DNA of 64,000 nt from an uncultured Prevotellaceae bacterium (GTDB lineage Bacteria > Bacteroidota > Bacteroidia > Bacteroidales > Bacteroidaceae), in NCBI GenBank assembly GCA_902789415.1, contig CADAOD010000007.1, positions 124,001 to 188,000 of the forward strand, in the 5' to 3' direction. The notes beneath the pieces are model-generated. The model was not told where the DNA came from. It made no database searches and saw nothing but the letters and a program-made list of their open reading frames with translations. Numbering within the stretch: the first letter of the stretch is position 1; each line of letters begins with the position of its first letter. A program made the translations under genes and the position numbers. Shown here piece after piece: positions 9,300 to 17,087 of the stretch.

Positions 9300-11435
9300 A
9301 TGGCAGCATTAGGAAAAATCCGTAAAAGAGGCGTAGCCCTCGTTTGCATTATCGGCTTAGGCCTTTTCGCCTTCATTGCTGAGGAAGCTATCCGTTCTTG
9401 CGAAGCAACCAAGAACCAGCAGCGACAGCAGATTGGCGAAGTGTTAGGAAACAAAATCAATGTTCAGGACTTCCAGGCCCTGGTTGATGAGTATCAGGAT
9501 GTTCTGAAGATGACTCAGAACCGCGAGAACTTCTCGGAGGACGAGCTGAACCAGATCAAGGATCAGGTTTGGAGTCAGTATGTTAATGAGCAGATCATTG
9601 CCAACGAGGCTGAGAAGCTCGGACTGACAGTTACCGACGAGGAGCTGCAGAACATCATGAAGGAGGGTACCAACCCTATGTTGTTGCAGACTCCATTCGT
9701 AAACCAGCAGACTGGTCGTTTCGACGTGACCATGCTCACCAAGTTCCTTGACGATTACAAGAAGGCTGGCTCAAACGCTCAGCTGGCTGAGAGCTACCAG
9801 ACTATCTACAAGTTCTGGCAGTTTATCGAGAAGAACCTGCGCACTCAGACTCTGGCTCAGAAGTACCAGGCACTGCTTTCTGGCTGTCTGCTCTCTAACC
9901 CCATCTCAGCAAAGATGGCTTTCGAGGGTCAGAACATCGAGAGCGACATCCAGCTGGCTTCGATCGCTTACTCTTCAATCAACGACAACGATGTAAAGGT
10001 TGACGATAAGGACCTGAAGGCTAAGTACGAGGAGAAGAAGGAGATGTTTAAGCAGGACGTTGAGAGCCGCGATATTAAGTATGTTGATTTCCAGGTAGTA
10101 GCTTCTACAGCCGACCGCAAGGCGCTGATGAAGACTATGACCGACGCAGCCCAGAAGCTGCAGAGCGGTGCTAACGCTGCCGAGGTGGTTCGCAAGGCAC
10201 AGTCGCAGTTTGCTTACACTGGCATGGCTGCTACCAAGCGCGCTTATCCTTCAGACATCGCTGCTAAGCTCGACTCAATGGCTGTAGGTCAGACCTCAGC
10301 TGTATTCGAGACTGCTTTCGATAACACTCTGAACGTAGTTAAGCTGATTGCTAAGACTCAGGCTCCCGACTCAATCGAGTATCGTCAGATTCAGGTTGGC
10401 GGTGCTACTGTAGAGGCCGCAAAGAAGACTGCCGACAGCATCTACACAGCTCTGAAGGCTGGTGCTGATTTCGAGCAGCTGGCTCAGAAGTACGGTCAGA
10501 CAGGTGCCAAGCAGTGGCTCACATCAGCTATGTACGAGAATAGCAACACTATCGACGAGGAGTCGAAGAACTACCTCGCTGCTATCAACAACCTGGCTGT
10601 TAACGATGTGAAGAACCTGGAGTTTGCTCAGGGCAACATCGTGCTGCAGGTTACAGCCCGCAAGGCTATGGTAGAGAAGTATGATGCTGCTGTGATCAAG
10701 CACACCATCGATTTCTCAAAGCAGACCTATTCTGAGGCTTACAACAAGTTCAGCCAGTTTGTAAGCGAGAACAAGACTATCGAGGATATGGAGAAGAACG
10801 CCGGCAAGTTCGGTTTCAAGGTTACTCCACGTCAGGATCTGTTCAACTACGAGCACAACGTAGCTAACGTGCGTTCTACCCGTGAGACTATGAAGTGGAT
10901 TTTCAACGCTAAGCCAGGCGAGGTTAGCCCACTGTACGAGTGCGGTAACAACGACCACCTGCTGGTTGTAGCTCTCACCAAGATTAACCCCGTAGGCTAC
11001 CGCGATATGAACAGCCTGAAGGATATGTTGAAGGCTGAGGTTATCCGCGATAAGAAGTTCGAGCAGATTAAGGCTAAGCTGGCTGGTGTTAACGACCTGG
11101 CTGCTGCTAAGGCTAAGGGTGCTCGCATCGACTCGGTTAACCAGATTACATTCTCGGCTCCTGTATTCGTACAGGCCACAGGTGCTTCAGAGCCTGCTCT
11201 GGCTGGTGCCGTTGCAGCTGTTAAGGCTGGCGAGTTCAGCAAGCACGTGGTTAAGGGTAACGGTGGTGCTTACCTGTTCAAGGTTGTTAAGAAGCACAAC
11301 CGCGCCGGCGCTAAGTTCGACGCTGCTCAGACCGAGGCTCAGCTCCAGATGCAGGCCACTCAGGCTGCTCGCATCTTCATGCAGGAATTGTATCAGAAGG
11401 CTGGTGTGGTTGATAACCGCTACTTGTTCTTCTAA
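9300..11435 (+). CDS. PpiD/SurA-type peptidylprolyl isomerase and periplasmic chaperone
   Basis: This 711-residue protein has an N-terminal membrane anchor (about residues 12-29), then a SurA_N-like helical domain (about 40-190, containing NEQIIANEAEKLGLTVTDEE). A parvulin-like segment lies at about 355-460 (EYRQIQVGG, FEQLAQKYGQ), followed by a long helical tail. It should fold outer-membrane and secreted proteins in the periplasm from an inner-membrane anchor. The codons are strikingly uniform (GCT, AAG, CTG), which suggests high expression. It has its own -7 box and ends at a strong terminator. Confidence 0.85.
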   Translation: MAALGKIRKRGVALVCIIGLGLFAFIAEEAIRSCEATKNQQRQQIGEVLGNKINVQDFQALVDEYQDVLKMTQNRENFSEDELNQIKDQVWSQYVNEQIIANEAEKLGLTVTDEELQNIMKEGTNPMLLQTPFVNQQTGRFDVTMLTKFLDDYKKAGSNAQLAESYQTIYKFWQFIEKNLRTQTLAQKYQALLSGCLLSNPISAKMAFEGQNIESDIQLASIAYSSINDNDVKVDDKDLKAKYEEKKEMFKQDVESRDIKYVDFQVVASTADRKALMKTMTDAAQKLQSGANAAEVVRKAQSQFAYTGMAATKRAYPSDIAAKLDSMAVGQTSAVFETAFDNTLNVVKLIAKTQAPDSIEYRQIQVGGATVEAAKKTADSIYTALKAGADFEQLAQKYGQTGAKQWLTSAMYENSNTIDEESKNYLAAINNLAVNDVKNLEFAQGNIVLQVTARKAMVEKYDAAVIKHTIDFSKQTYSEAYNKFSQFVSENKTIEDMEKNAGKFGFKVTPRQDLFNYEHNVANVRSTRETMKWIFNAKPGEVSPLYECGNNDHLLVVALTKINPVGYRDMNSLKDMLKAEVIRDKKFEQIKAKLAGVNDLAAAKAKGARIDSVNQITFSAPVFVQATGASEPALAGAVAAVKAGEFSKHVVKGNGGAYLFKVVKKHNRAGAKFDAAQTEAQLQMQATQAARIFMQELYQKAGVVDNRYLFF

Positions 11436-11462
11436 GCAATAGTTGATTTTAGTTTAAAATGG

Positions 11463-11489
11463 GACCGGGAGTTTTTTAAGCTCCCGGTC
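11463..11489 (+). terminator. Rho-independent terminator after the PpiD-like gene
   Basis: A perfect 9-bp stem, GACCGGGAG / CTCCCGGTC, with a 9-nt T-rich loop is followed by TTTCTTTGTTT on the plus strand. It separates the convergent PpiD-like and HU-like genes. Confidence 0.85.
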
Positions 11490-11498
11490 TTTCTTTGT

Positions 11499-12140
11499 TT
11501 AATCGCCGTTCGACTCGTTGCCGCCCGATGATGGATTGCCGCCCGATGATGGATTGCCGCCCGATGATGGATTGCCACCCGACGACTGATTGTCGCCTGA
11601 TGATGGCTGGCCCGACTTAAACTCGGCAATCGCTGTAGCAATGGGTTTCAGGGTGGTAACCTTCTTCTCCTTGCCGTCAACGGAAACCGTTGCAGAGTCA
11701 ACAATGTTGCGGAACTCCAGCGAGCAATACTCCTGCTTAAAGCGGCGCGAGGTAATGTTGTCGTTCTCAACGCCGTAGGGCAGGAATCGGATGTGTACAC
11801 CCTTAACCACCTCGTTAGGATCGGCATTCTCCATAGCTGCGATGCTCTCAATAGGCTTTTCTACGTCGCAGGTGGGCATAAAGGTGCCCAGGGGCTCCAT
11901 ACGTACAGGTACGCCCTGACTGATAAGCTCAGGCAGACACTGGGTGATTTTCTTGAGCACTCCCTCGATGATGTCGAGCGAGTAGATTGATCCATGATCG
12001 CTCATGTGCTTGGCAAAGCCTCGCAGCGAGAGCGTGGTTTGGGTGTCAACTTCGGGGTAGTACTTACCGTACCCCGCGTTTCGGGCGTTCTTGTTCTTGC
12101 GCAAGTTAATGCCCAACTTGATTTCGTTTGTTGTTGCCAT
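11499..12140 (-). CDS. HU-like DNA-binding protein with Ser/Gly/Asn repeat tail
   Basis: Residues of about 1-150 match the Bacteroidales HU-like (HU-HIG) family: an N-terminal strand (EIKLGINLRKNKNA), a helical pair (SLDIIEGVLKKITQCLPEL), and the arm-start motif VRMEPLGTF. It probably binds and bends DNA. The C-terminal 30 residues are a low-complexity tail of 6-residue units (SSGGNP) encoded by an 18-bp tandem repeat. The tail ends GGNESNGD, exactly as does the unrelated-in-core HU-like protein at 56869-57381. The gene opens the accessory region and has a canonical promoter. Such proteins often sit beside phage-like primase and amidase genes. Confidence 0.8.
   Translation of the reverse strand: MATTNEIKLGINLRKNKNARNAGYGKYYPEVDTQTTLSLRGFAKHMSDHGSIYSLDIIEGVLKKITQCLPELISQGVPVRMEPLGTFMPTCDVEKPIESIAAMENADPNEVVKGVHIRFLPYGVENDNITSRRFKQEYCSLEFRNIVDSATVSVDGKEKKVTTLKPIATAIAEFKSGQPSSGDNQSSGGNPSSGGNPSSGGNPSSGGNESNGD
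11519..11606 (-). repeat. 18-bp tandem repeats inside the HU-like gene
   Basis: About three near-perfect copies of an 18-bp unit (plus-strand core GCCGCCCGATGATGGATT) plus two degenerate ones encode repeats of SSGGNP. The unit is a multiple of three, so copy-number change keeps the frame and alters only tail length. Confidence 0.85.
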
Positions 12141-12184
12141 AAATGTGTGTTTTTAAATGTGTTTTGTGGTATTATTACCATGTG

Positions 12185-12216
12185 CAAAGATACAAAAAAT
12201 CCCCCAAATAACCAAA
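12185..12216 (-). promoter_or_regulatory. Promoter of the HU-like gene
   Basis: On the minus strand TTTG at 12216-12213 is followed after 20 nt by TATCTTTG at 12192-12185, a canonical Bacteroidota promoter. The leader to the ATG at 12140 is about 40 nt. Confidence 0.75.
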
Positions 12217-12254
12217 CTTTTCGGCAGGTATTTTTGTAATATTTCAAGAAAAAA

Positions 12255-12286
12255 CTTGCAAGTTTAAAAAACTTATAGTAAATTTG
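12255..12286 (+). promoter_or_regulatory. Promoter of the first antitoxin-like gene
   Basis: CTTG at 12255-12258 and TAAATTTG at 12279-12286 are 20 nt apart. The bases after it (GCGATAGATAACTTCATAGC) resemble the leader of the second toxin-antitoxin locus (CGAAAGATAACTCAACAGC), so leader and gene were duplicated together. Confidence 0.6.
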
Positions 12287-12322
12287 CAAGCGATAGATAA
12301 CTTCATAGCAATTAGTACAACA

Positions 12323-12598
12323 ATGAGCGAAGACTTAAAAGATAAAGAAGCTAAAGGCCATACTGCTAGCGAACCCGCTGCCGAATTGGCTACGCAGCAT
12401 CATGACGGTGTGCATTATGTACACGACGAGATTGATGATCTGAATTGGGATAGCATGCCCGTATTCGGAGCTAAGAACATAGACGAAGCTAAAGCCAGAA
12501 TTAATCAGGCATGGGAGGATCGCAACAATCCCAGTAAATGGGCTACGTCGGAACAGATGTGGAACCGCCTTTCGAAAAAATACCCATGGCTAAGATAA
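12323..12598 (+). CDS. Orphan antitoxin-like protein, paralogue of the intact antitoxin downstream
   Basis: The start at 12323 was chosen because its N-terminus, MSEDLKDKEAKGHTASEPAAE, aligns with that of the antitoxin at 12797 (MSEDIKDIETKCQTASEPAAA). The C-termini also match in pattern (SEQMWNRLSKKYPWLR against FEEMMNGFKKELLWLK), while the middles differ. In both loci the last codons overlap a second reading frame opening MAK. Here that frame is a 20-codon stub of the toxin, so this antitoxin is now without a toxin partner. Function is inferred from the paralogy; the DNA-binding fold is not obvious. Confidence 0.65.
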   Translation: MSEDLKDKEAKGHTASEPAAELATQHHDGVHYVHDEIDDLNWDSMPVFGAKNIDEAKARINQAWEDRNNPSKWATSEQMWNRLSKKYPWLR

Positions 12599-12648
12599 TC
12601 TGGGACGTAAGGATGAACCCCGAAACGCTTATTTTAAGAATAAAATAA
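12586..12648 (+). pseudogene. Remnant of a RelE/ParE-type toxin gene (large internal deletion)
   Basis: A 20-codon frame begins ATGGCTAAG inside the antitoxin's last codons, exactly as the intact toxin does at 13129, and ends with IWDVRMNPETLILRIK. The final 16 residues match the toxin's last 16 (IWDTRREPSKLSKRIK) at 9 positions. The roughly 85 codons between are absent. The stub is followed by the same hairpin as the intact locus. Confidence 0.75.
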
Positions 12649-12660
12649 CATCCCCCCTAA

Positions 12661-12697
12661 CACTAACCCCGCTTTACTATGATAGTAGAGCGGGGGT
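12661..12697 (+). terminator. Hairpin after the eroded toxin-antitoxin locus
   Basis: CCCCGCTTTACTA / TAGTAGAGCGGGG form a 13-bp stem with one G-U pair and a 3-nt loop. The same roughly 40-bp sequence recurs at 13458-13506. No long T-tract follows, so termination is likely but not certain. Confidence 0.6.
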
Positions 12698-12735
12698 GAT
12701 AGTTTCGGCAGAAACTAAAAAAAATCGAGATTTAT

Positions 12736-12766
12736 TTTGTAGTTTGCATATTTAATCGTATATTTG
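12736..12766 (+). promoter_or_regulatory. Promoter of the intact toxin-antitoxin operon
   Basis: TTTG at 12736-12739 and TATATTTG at 12759-12766 are 19 nt apart, a near-ideal Bacteroidota promoter. The leader to the ATG at 12797 is about 25 nt. Confidence 0.75.
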
Positions 12767-12796
12767 CACACGAAAGATAACTCAACAGCATAAAAA

Positions 12797-13141
12797 ATGA
12801 GTGAAGACATAAAAGACATAGAAACTAAATGCCAAACTGCCAGCGAACCCGCTGCAGCTCTTACCTATGGTATGAGTGCAGAATTGCGCGAAAGCGAACT
12901 TTTAAACATGGTCAGGAAATTGAGCCATGAAGACAAGGTTTGCCTGATTCGCTATATTTATGGAACAGAGGAACCAAATGCAGAATTTTATAACGAACTG
13001 GCACATGGCGAACAACCATATACAATGGCAGAATTAAATGCACGTTTCGACGAAACAGAAGCTGAAATAGATCGAGGCGAAGGCAAGTCGTTCGAAGAAA
13101 TGATGAATGGTTTTAAGAAAGAACTCTTATGGCTAAAGTAA
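12797..13141 (+). CDS. Antitoxin of a type II RelE/ParE module
   Basis: The 114-residue protein is encoded just upstream of, and overlaps by 13 nt, a RelE/ParE-type toxin gene, which is the usual antitoxin-first order. It is rich in Glu and Asp in its C-terminal half (ETEAEIDRGEGKSFEEMM), suited to wrapping a basic toxin. The first 22 residues recur in the orphan copy upstream. No clear helix-turn-helix or ribbon-helix-helix motif was seen, so the antitoxin family is unassigned. Autoregulation is expected but no operator was identified. Confidence 0.75.
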   Translation: MSEDIKDIETKCQTASEPAAALTYGMSAELRESELLNMVRKLSHEDKVCLIRYIYGTEEPNAEFYNELAHGEQPYTMAELNARFDETEAEIDRGEGKSFEEMMNGFKKELLWLK

Positions 13142-13449
13142 AGTGGCAGAAGCGAGCCGAGCGTGAACTTTACAAACTTCTTGTCAATGGTTTCTTGGAA
13201 TTTGGAGAAGGCACAGCTAACAATTTCGCTAAAAAAGTTGCAAAACTAAACGAAGATCTTGGCAAATATCCCGAAACAGGTTTCCCTGAGCCATTACTTA
13301 TGGAAAGGAAGAAGCTATACAGAGCTCGACATATCATAAAACGTTTTAAACTGATATATTACTACGCAGAAAGTTCGGATACTGTACACATTGCAGATAT
13401 TTGGGATACAAGGCGTGAACCCTCAAAACTTTCCAAAAGGATAAAATAA
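13129..13449 (+). CDS. RelE/ParE-family toxin
   Basis: The 106-residue basic protein shows the RelE/ParE pattern: MAKVKWQKRAERELYKL at the start, a helix pair, a central strand ending in YRARHIIKRFKLIYYY, and a final strand with IADIWDTRREP. RelE members cut ribosome-bound mRNA and ParE members poison gyrase; the sequence alone does not decide which. Its start codon lies within the antitoxin's last codons (TTATGGCTAAAGTAA), giving tight translational coupling. A long hairpin follows. Confidence 0.82.
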   Translation: MAKVKWQKRAERELYKLLVNGFLEFGEGTANNFAKKVAKLNEDLGKYPETGFPEPLLMERKKLYRARHIIKRFKLIYYYAESSDTVHIADIWDTRREPSKLSKRIK

Positions 13450-13457
13450 CACCCCCA

Positions 13458-13506
13458 CTAACACTAACCCCGCTTTACTATGATAGTAGAGCGGGGTTAG
13501 TGTTAG
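13458..13506 (+). terminator. Long hairpin after the toxin gene
   Basis: CTAACACTAACCCCGCTTTA and its mirror form a stem of about 23 bp with one G-U pair and a 3-nt loop (TGA). It is an extended version of the hairpin at 12661-12697. It lacks a clear T-tract, so it may act in RNA stability as well as termination. Confidence 0.65.
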
Positions 13507-13545
13507 GGTAGAAGGAATGCGCGGAGGCGCTGAAAAGAGGGGATT

Positions 13546-13772
13546 GGGTGTTGCAAATATGCGGCGGTTTTTATCTGCAACACAATTGTAACACCTATTT
13601 GCAATACCAAGCCGAGTGCATATACGTCTGATTAACAAATAGATAGATTTCTAGAATGACTCTCTGTTGCGGTGTTGCAATTAAAATCTAAAAAACAGGG
13701 TATATATAGTATTCTAAAAATGAGTATGAAGATAGTATATTTGCTATTGCAACTGCAATATTTGCAACACCC
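13546..13772. repeat. Cluster of TGTTGCAA-type repeats bounded by a perfect 15-bp inverted repeat
   Basis: This non-coding block (part of the 385-nt gap 13450-13834) starts with GGGTGTTGCAAATAT (13546-13560) and ends with its exact reverse complement (13758-13772). Between them are TGCAACAC at 13576, TGTAACAC at 13587 and TGCAATAC at 13600. A head-to-tail pair, TGTTGCGG/TGTTGCAA, lies at 13665-13680, and TTGCAAC at 13747. Mixed orientation and octamer size suggest multiple binding sites for one protein, as at iteron origins or operators. It lies just beyond the 3' end of the primase-helicase gene. Confidence 0.65.
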
Positions 13773-13775
13773 CAT

Positions 13776-13804
13776 AAAAAAGCCCGCCCCAAACGGGGCA
13801 GGCC
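13776..13804 (-). terminator. Rho-independent terminator of the primase-helicase gene
   Basis: On the minus strand GCCTGCCCC-GTTT-GGGGCGGGC (one mismatch) is followed by TTTTTTATGG. It lies about 30 nt past the stop codon at 13835. Confidence 0.8.
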
Positions 13805-13834
13805 TGAAACAAAAAAAGCACAAAAACAGTACCG

Positions 13835-16603
13835 TTAGAATATGATGACCTGCTCTTCGGACTCGGATTCTCTCTGCGCTCTCTCGGCTAGCTTTGCCTC
13901 ATATTCCTCAGTCGACTGCACATAGTAAAAGTACGAAAGCACTCCATCGGCGCGGCGCAGAATGCGCTCGCCATCCTTAGGTTTACCAGTAATCGATGCG
14001 GGATTAAGGCAATGGATGTGCGAGGCATAATCGCAGTAGGCTTTGAGGCGCTTGGTAAACACGTTCTTGGATACACGATATGTTATCTCGCGACTAAAGT
14101 TGGCATACATCTCGTCTTGCTTAATTTCGCGATCGAGATTGCCACCATCAGGCGCAAAATACACCTCGGCCCACTCCTCGAAATCCTTACCTACAGAGGC
14201 ACGCTCAGCACGGCGCTCAACCTGCTGCATAGGTGGCATTATCTTGCGCTCAGCTGCCGGCAACGACAGGTAAAGCTTTACGCACTGCATGAGGAAAGCG
14301 ATATCGGCCTGCCAGTCGTTCTCGGGATATTCTGAGCCCATCAGGTTGCAACCAAAGTCGTCGCTAATCTTACGTGTTTGCAGATAGTCGTTTTGCTTGG
14401 TTTTTTCGTGATAGTAATCGGAGAATATCTGCGGCCAAACACGTCCCATGGTGCTGGGATCGTTCTTGCGGATGGTATAGTTGGTACCAAAGGCAAACTT
14501 AGGACTCTTGGAGAATGGAATCTCGAACGGGTGATCGCCTTTGGCCTCGCCACGGAAGGTGCCAGTGATCCTGCCAAAGAAATAATCAAAGTTCAGGGCC
14601 TTGTGGCACTCATCTACAATGATAAGATCGGTTTTCTCGCTCACACCATCAAACAAGAATCGGTTCTCGACCACCGACTTTACACGCGCCTCGATGCTAA
14701 AAGTGTTAAGCAGTTGGCCTAGTGCCTTGAGATAGAACGACTTGCCGCTACGCCCATTGCACTCGTCCTCGGTTTCGCCCATCGTAGAGTCCATACAGAA
14801 TGTGGCCCATGCAGCCGACTCCGACTTATAGCCATGCAGCAGATAACCGATATTAACCAGCTTGGCCAGCAGGCATTGATTCTCGTCGTTGCGCTCCTGG
14901 AGGGTAAGTGATTGATGGCCCTCATCAACCTTGCGCCAGTACAGCCTGGAGGCATTTATCACAAACTGAAACAGTTTGCTAGGTTGATTTTCGGTAATAG
15001 CTACCACAAGCTGCCCCTCACTATTCTTATCAACCGTGAACATCGCCGGCATGTTACGATAATCATGCTCTACGATGTTATCGGCCCACACATAACTGTC
15101 GCACAGATTAGAGTAGGGATGACGTGTGATGTCACTGCCCGTTACCTCAACCCAACCATTACGGAAATAAAATCGCTGTGATGTGGGCGTGGAATTATTA
15201 AAGTCGAGGTTGTCGCACTCTATTAGATGGCTCACGCTGTTTGTTGGCAAATCGTGGCTGCGCAACAGTCGATTCTGTAATGCCTCGTCTAATCCCTCGC
15301 GCTGCGCCTGAGTGAGCAGGAAGTTGGTAATCGTTTTGGCCATCACGCGCGTAACCTTAATACCATCTATATGAATGTAAACGGGGTCCTTGTGCGCGTC
15401 GTCCTTCAACGTGTAGTAGCCGTTAAGTGCCAGATAATAGTTAAGCCGGGCAGCTGAGATGGAATAGGAGATGTTGCCATCTTTATCGTGGCGCTCTATC
15501 CAATACTGTGCACATTGGGCACGACTAATCAGGCGTCGCATAGCAGCACGATGGGGATTAAGCTGGATGTAATCCTTCAGGTCCTTGCGATAGCGGCCGC
15601 GGTTGTCGTGCAGTAAGTGCATGTCGCTGGTTGTCATCCAAGCTGTATAGATGCTGGGCATGCGGAGTGCCAGGCGGCGCCCAACCTTAATGCCGGTGTC
15701 GTCGATATCGGGGATGTTAACCACACGCTTGGCGTACTTCAGCAGCAGTTTCATGTCGGCATCCTGCAGAGTCTCGGTCTCGCTGCCAAGCCATATGGGC
15801 AGGTAGCCCATGCTTAGGCAGTTTACGGCATCGCTGCCACCCGATACCTGCACCACTTCGTTGAGCTTCGCCTCGCCTTGCTCCTCAAACTTGCGGCGCA
15901 GTGCCGATAGGCCGAAGATGTAGTGCTGAGGTTTGCTGCCAATGATATGGAAACGGAATGACTTGTTACAGTTCTTGGGCTCGTAAACCTTGATAAACTT
16001 CTGCATGTTGCCTTGGGCATCCTGATACATGCACTCCTGCGCATATATAGGATAGGTGGCAGTAGGTTTCTTGATGGTAGTGGTGCCATCAACGGTGCGG
16101 GTAATGGCCGCAACCGTATGCCATTGAAGAGCCACCAGATGCTCGGGTTTTACACACGGTCCCCATACATTCAGGTCGGCGGTGGTAAAATCGCCACCAT
16201 AGGTAACCCTTTCGGGCTTACCAAGTTCGCAGGGCATGGCGGCACGCGTCACTACGTCGGGTTTGTTAACGCTCTGCTTCAGCTCCTCCTGTACGCCATA
16301 CTGTTCGGCCAACTCCTGAACAGCTATGGCAAACTGAGCTTGCGTGTAGCCGCGATCCCACATGTAAATGTCGATAGGCGAGAAGTAGCCTTCGCCTTCG
16401 CCCATACCAAAGTCCTTCACGTGCCAGCAGTCGTTTGTATCCTTAGGTGGATAAACACAAGCCGATGGGGTGTGCTCTTCGGAACGTAAGCGGAACTTAC
16501 GCTTGTTAGTTACTGCATCGACGGCCTGAGGGCATACGTCGAAGATGATGTCGAGACCATTGTTAGAATGGTCGTAGATTTTCTGTAGGAGTTTTGTATT
16601 CAT
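13835..16603 (-). CDS. Phage- or plasmid-type primase-helicase (Toprim plus P-loop ATPase)
   Basis: The 922-residue protein has an N-terminal region with Cys and His that resembles a primase zinc/DNA-binding lead-in (about 1-100), and a Toprim-like region at about 250-310 (VQVSGGSDAVNCLSMGY, then VVNIPDIDDTGIKVGRR). A superfamily-3-like ATPase lies at about 610-760, with Walker A GRSGKSFYLKAL and Walker B DLIIVDECHKALN. A basic winged-helix-like tail follows. This layout matches replication proteins of phages and satellites that prime and unwind their own origin. It is divergent from the membrane protein/muramidase pair, ends beside a repeat cluster that could be an origin, and has its own promoter and terminator. 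No capsid or packaging genes are nearby. Confidence 0.8.
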   Translation of the reverse strand: MNTKLLQKIYDHSNNGLDIIFDVCPQAVDAVTNKRKFRLRSEEHTPSACVYPPKDTNDCWHVKDFGMGEGEGYFSPIDIYMWDRGYTQAQFAIAVQELAEQYGVQEELKQSVNKPDVVTRAAMPCELGKPERVTYGGDFTTADLNVWGPCVKPEHLVALQWHTVAAITRTVDGTTTIKKPTATYPIYAQECMYQDAQGNMQKFIKVYEPKNCNKSFRFHIIGSKPQHYIFGLSALRRKFEEQGEAKLNEVVQVSGGSDAVNCLSMGYLPIWLGSETETLQDADMKLLLKYAKRVVNIPDIDDTGIKVGRRLALRMPSIYTAWMTTSDMHLLHDNRGRYRKDLKDYIQLNPHRAAMRRLISRAQCAQYWIERHDKDGNISYSISAARLNYYLALNGYYTLKDDAHKDPVYIHIDGIKVTRVMAKTITNFLLTQAQREGLDEALQNRLLRSHDLPTNSVSHLIECDNLDFNNSTPTSQRFYFRNGWVEVTGSDITRHPYSNLCDSYVWADNIVEHDYRNMPAMFTVDKNSEGQLVVAITENQPSKLFQFVINASRLYWRKVDEGHQSLTLQERNDENQCLLAKLVNIGYLLHGYKSESAAWATFCMDSTMGETEDECNGRSGKSFYLKALGQLLNTFSIEARVKSVVENRFLFDGVSEKTDLIIVDECHKALNFDYFFGRITGTFRGEAKGDHPFEIPFSKSPKFAFGTNYTIRKNDPSTMGRVWPQIFSDYYHEKTKQNDYLQTRKISDDFGCNLMGSEYPENDWQADIAFLMQCVKLYLSLPAAERKIMPPMQQVERRAERASVGKDFEEWAEVYFAPDGGNLDREIKQDEMYANFSREITYRVSKNVFTKRLKAYCDYASHIHCLNPASITGKPKDGERILRRADGVLSYFYYVQSTEEYEAKLAERAQRESESEEQVIIF

Positions 16604-16645
16604 AATTTGTTTTTTAATATATGTATTATTATCCTAAACTGCCTA

Positions 16646-16677
16646 CAAAGTTACATAATTAATTTAATATGTACAAG
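16646..16677 (-). promoter_or_regulatory. Promoter of the primase-helicase gene
   Basis: On the minus strand CTTG at 16677-16674 lies 20 nt before TAACTTTG at 16653-16646. The surrounding 274-nt gap (16604-16877) is very AT-rich and holds this promoter and a divergent one at 16810-16841. It also has an imperfect 12-bp inverted repeat, TTGTGTAAAAAG (16693-16704) and CTTTTTATACAA (16719-16730). Confidence 0.7.
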
Positions 16678-16809
16678 TATTTGGTGTATTATTGTGTAAA
16701 AAGATACAAAAATACAAACTTTTTATACAATTATAGTATAGTGTTTTATAAAAAGCCAATAAAGTGTTACTTTAAATAAAGTAATAGCAATAAAATTATG
16801 CTTGATTTA

Positions 16810-16841
16810 TTTGGTAGTTTCGCGATTTTTTTGTATCTTTG
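16810..16841 (+). promoter_or_regulatory. Promoter of the membrane protein/muramidase pair
   Basis: TTTG at 16810-16813 and TATCTTTG at 16834-16841 are 20 nt apart, the canonical spacing. The leader to the ATG at 16878 is about 30 nt. Confidence 0.75.
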
Positions 16842-16877
16842 TAGGGTATATAAAAAGGATATAAAAATCTACATACC

Positions 16878-17087
16878 ATGGAAAACACAAGTTTTAAAAC
16901 ATCTCAGTATGCCAGTGCCGTGCTGCTCATTGTGAGCAGCATTGGGCTGGTTACGTATCAGGTGGTTAGCATCAAGGATGTAGCCACCGGACTGCTATTC
17001 TACGTGGCGCAGGCGTTCTTGTTTGCTGCATCTATCTTCGGACTGAACCACTATGTTAACATCATTAGTAAACGGCTGAAACGATGA
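16878..17087 (+). CDS. Small two-helix membrane protein, holin-like by position
   Basis: This 69-residue protein has two hydrophobic stretches (about 10-28 and 37-57), a short loop with Lys-Asp between them, and a basic tail (ISKRLKR). Size, topology and charge fit a class II holin. Its stop overlaps the start of the muramidase-like gene by 4 nt (ATGA), the order seen in phage lysis cassettes. The sequence itself does not match a holin family I recognise, so the call rests on position and topology. Confidence 0.5.
   Translation: MENTSFKTSQYASAVLLIVSSIGLVTYQVVSIKDVATGLLFYVAQAFLFAASIFGLNHYVNIISKRLKR

Noticed and set aside
11519-11606. Possible CRISPR-like 18-bp repeats
   Set aside because: The repeats are contiguous without spacers, keep the reading frame and encode a protein tail.
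13632-13823. A 63-codon minus-strand frame in the gap beside the primase-helicase
   Set aside because: It runs through the terminator and repeat array, and its sequence is Cys/Phe-rich without any pattern of a gene.
16604-16877. Riboswitch or regulatory RNA in the AT-rich gap
   Set aside because: Only two promoters and a weak imperfect inverted repeat can be supported; no known riboswitch signature was seen.
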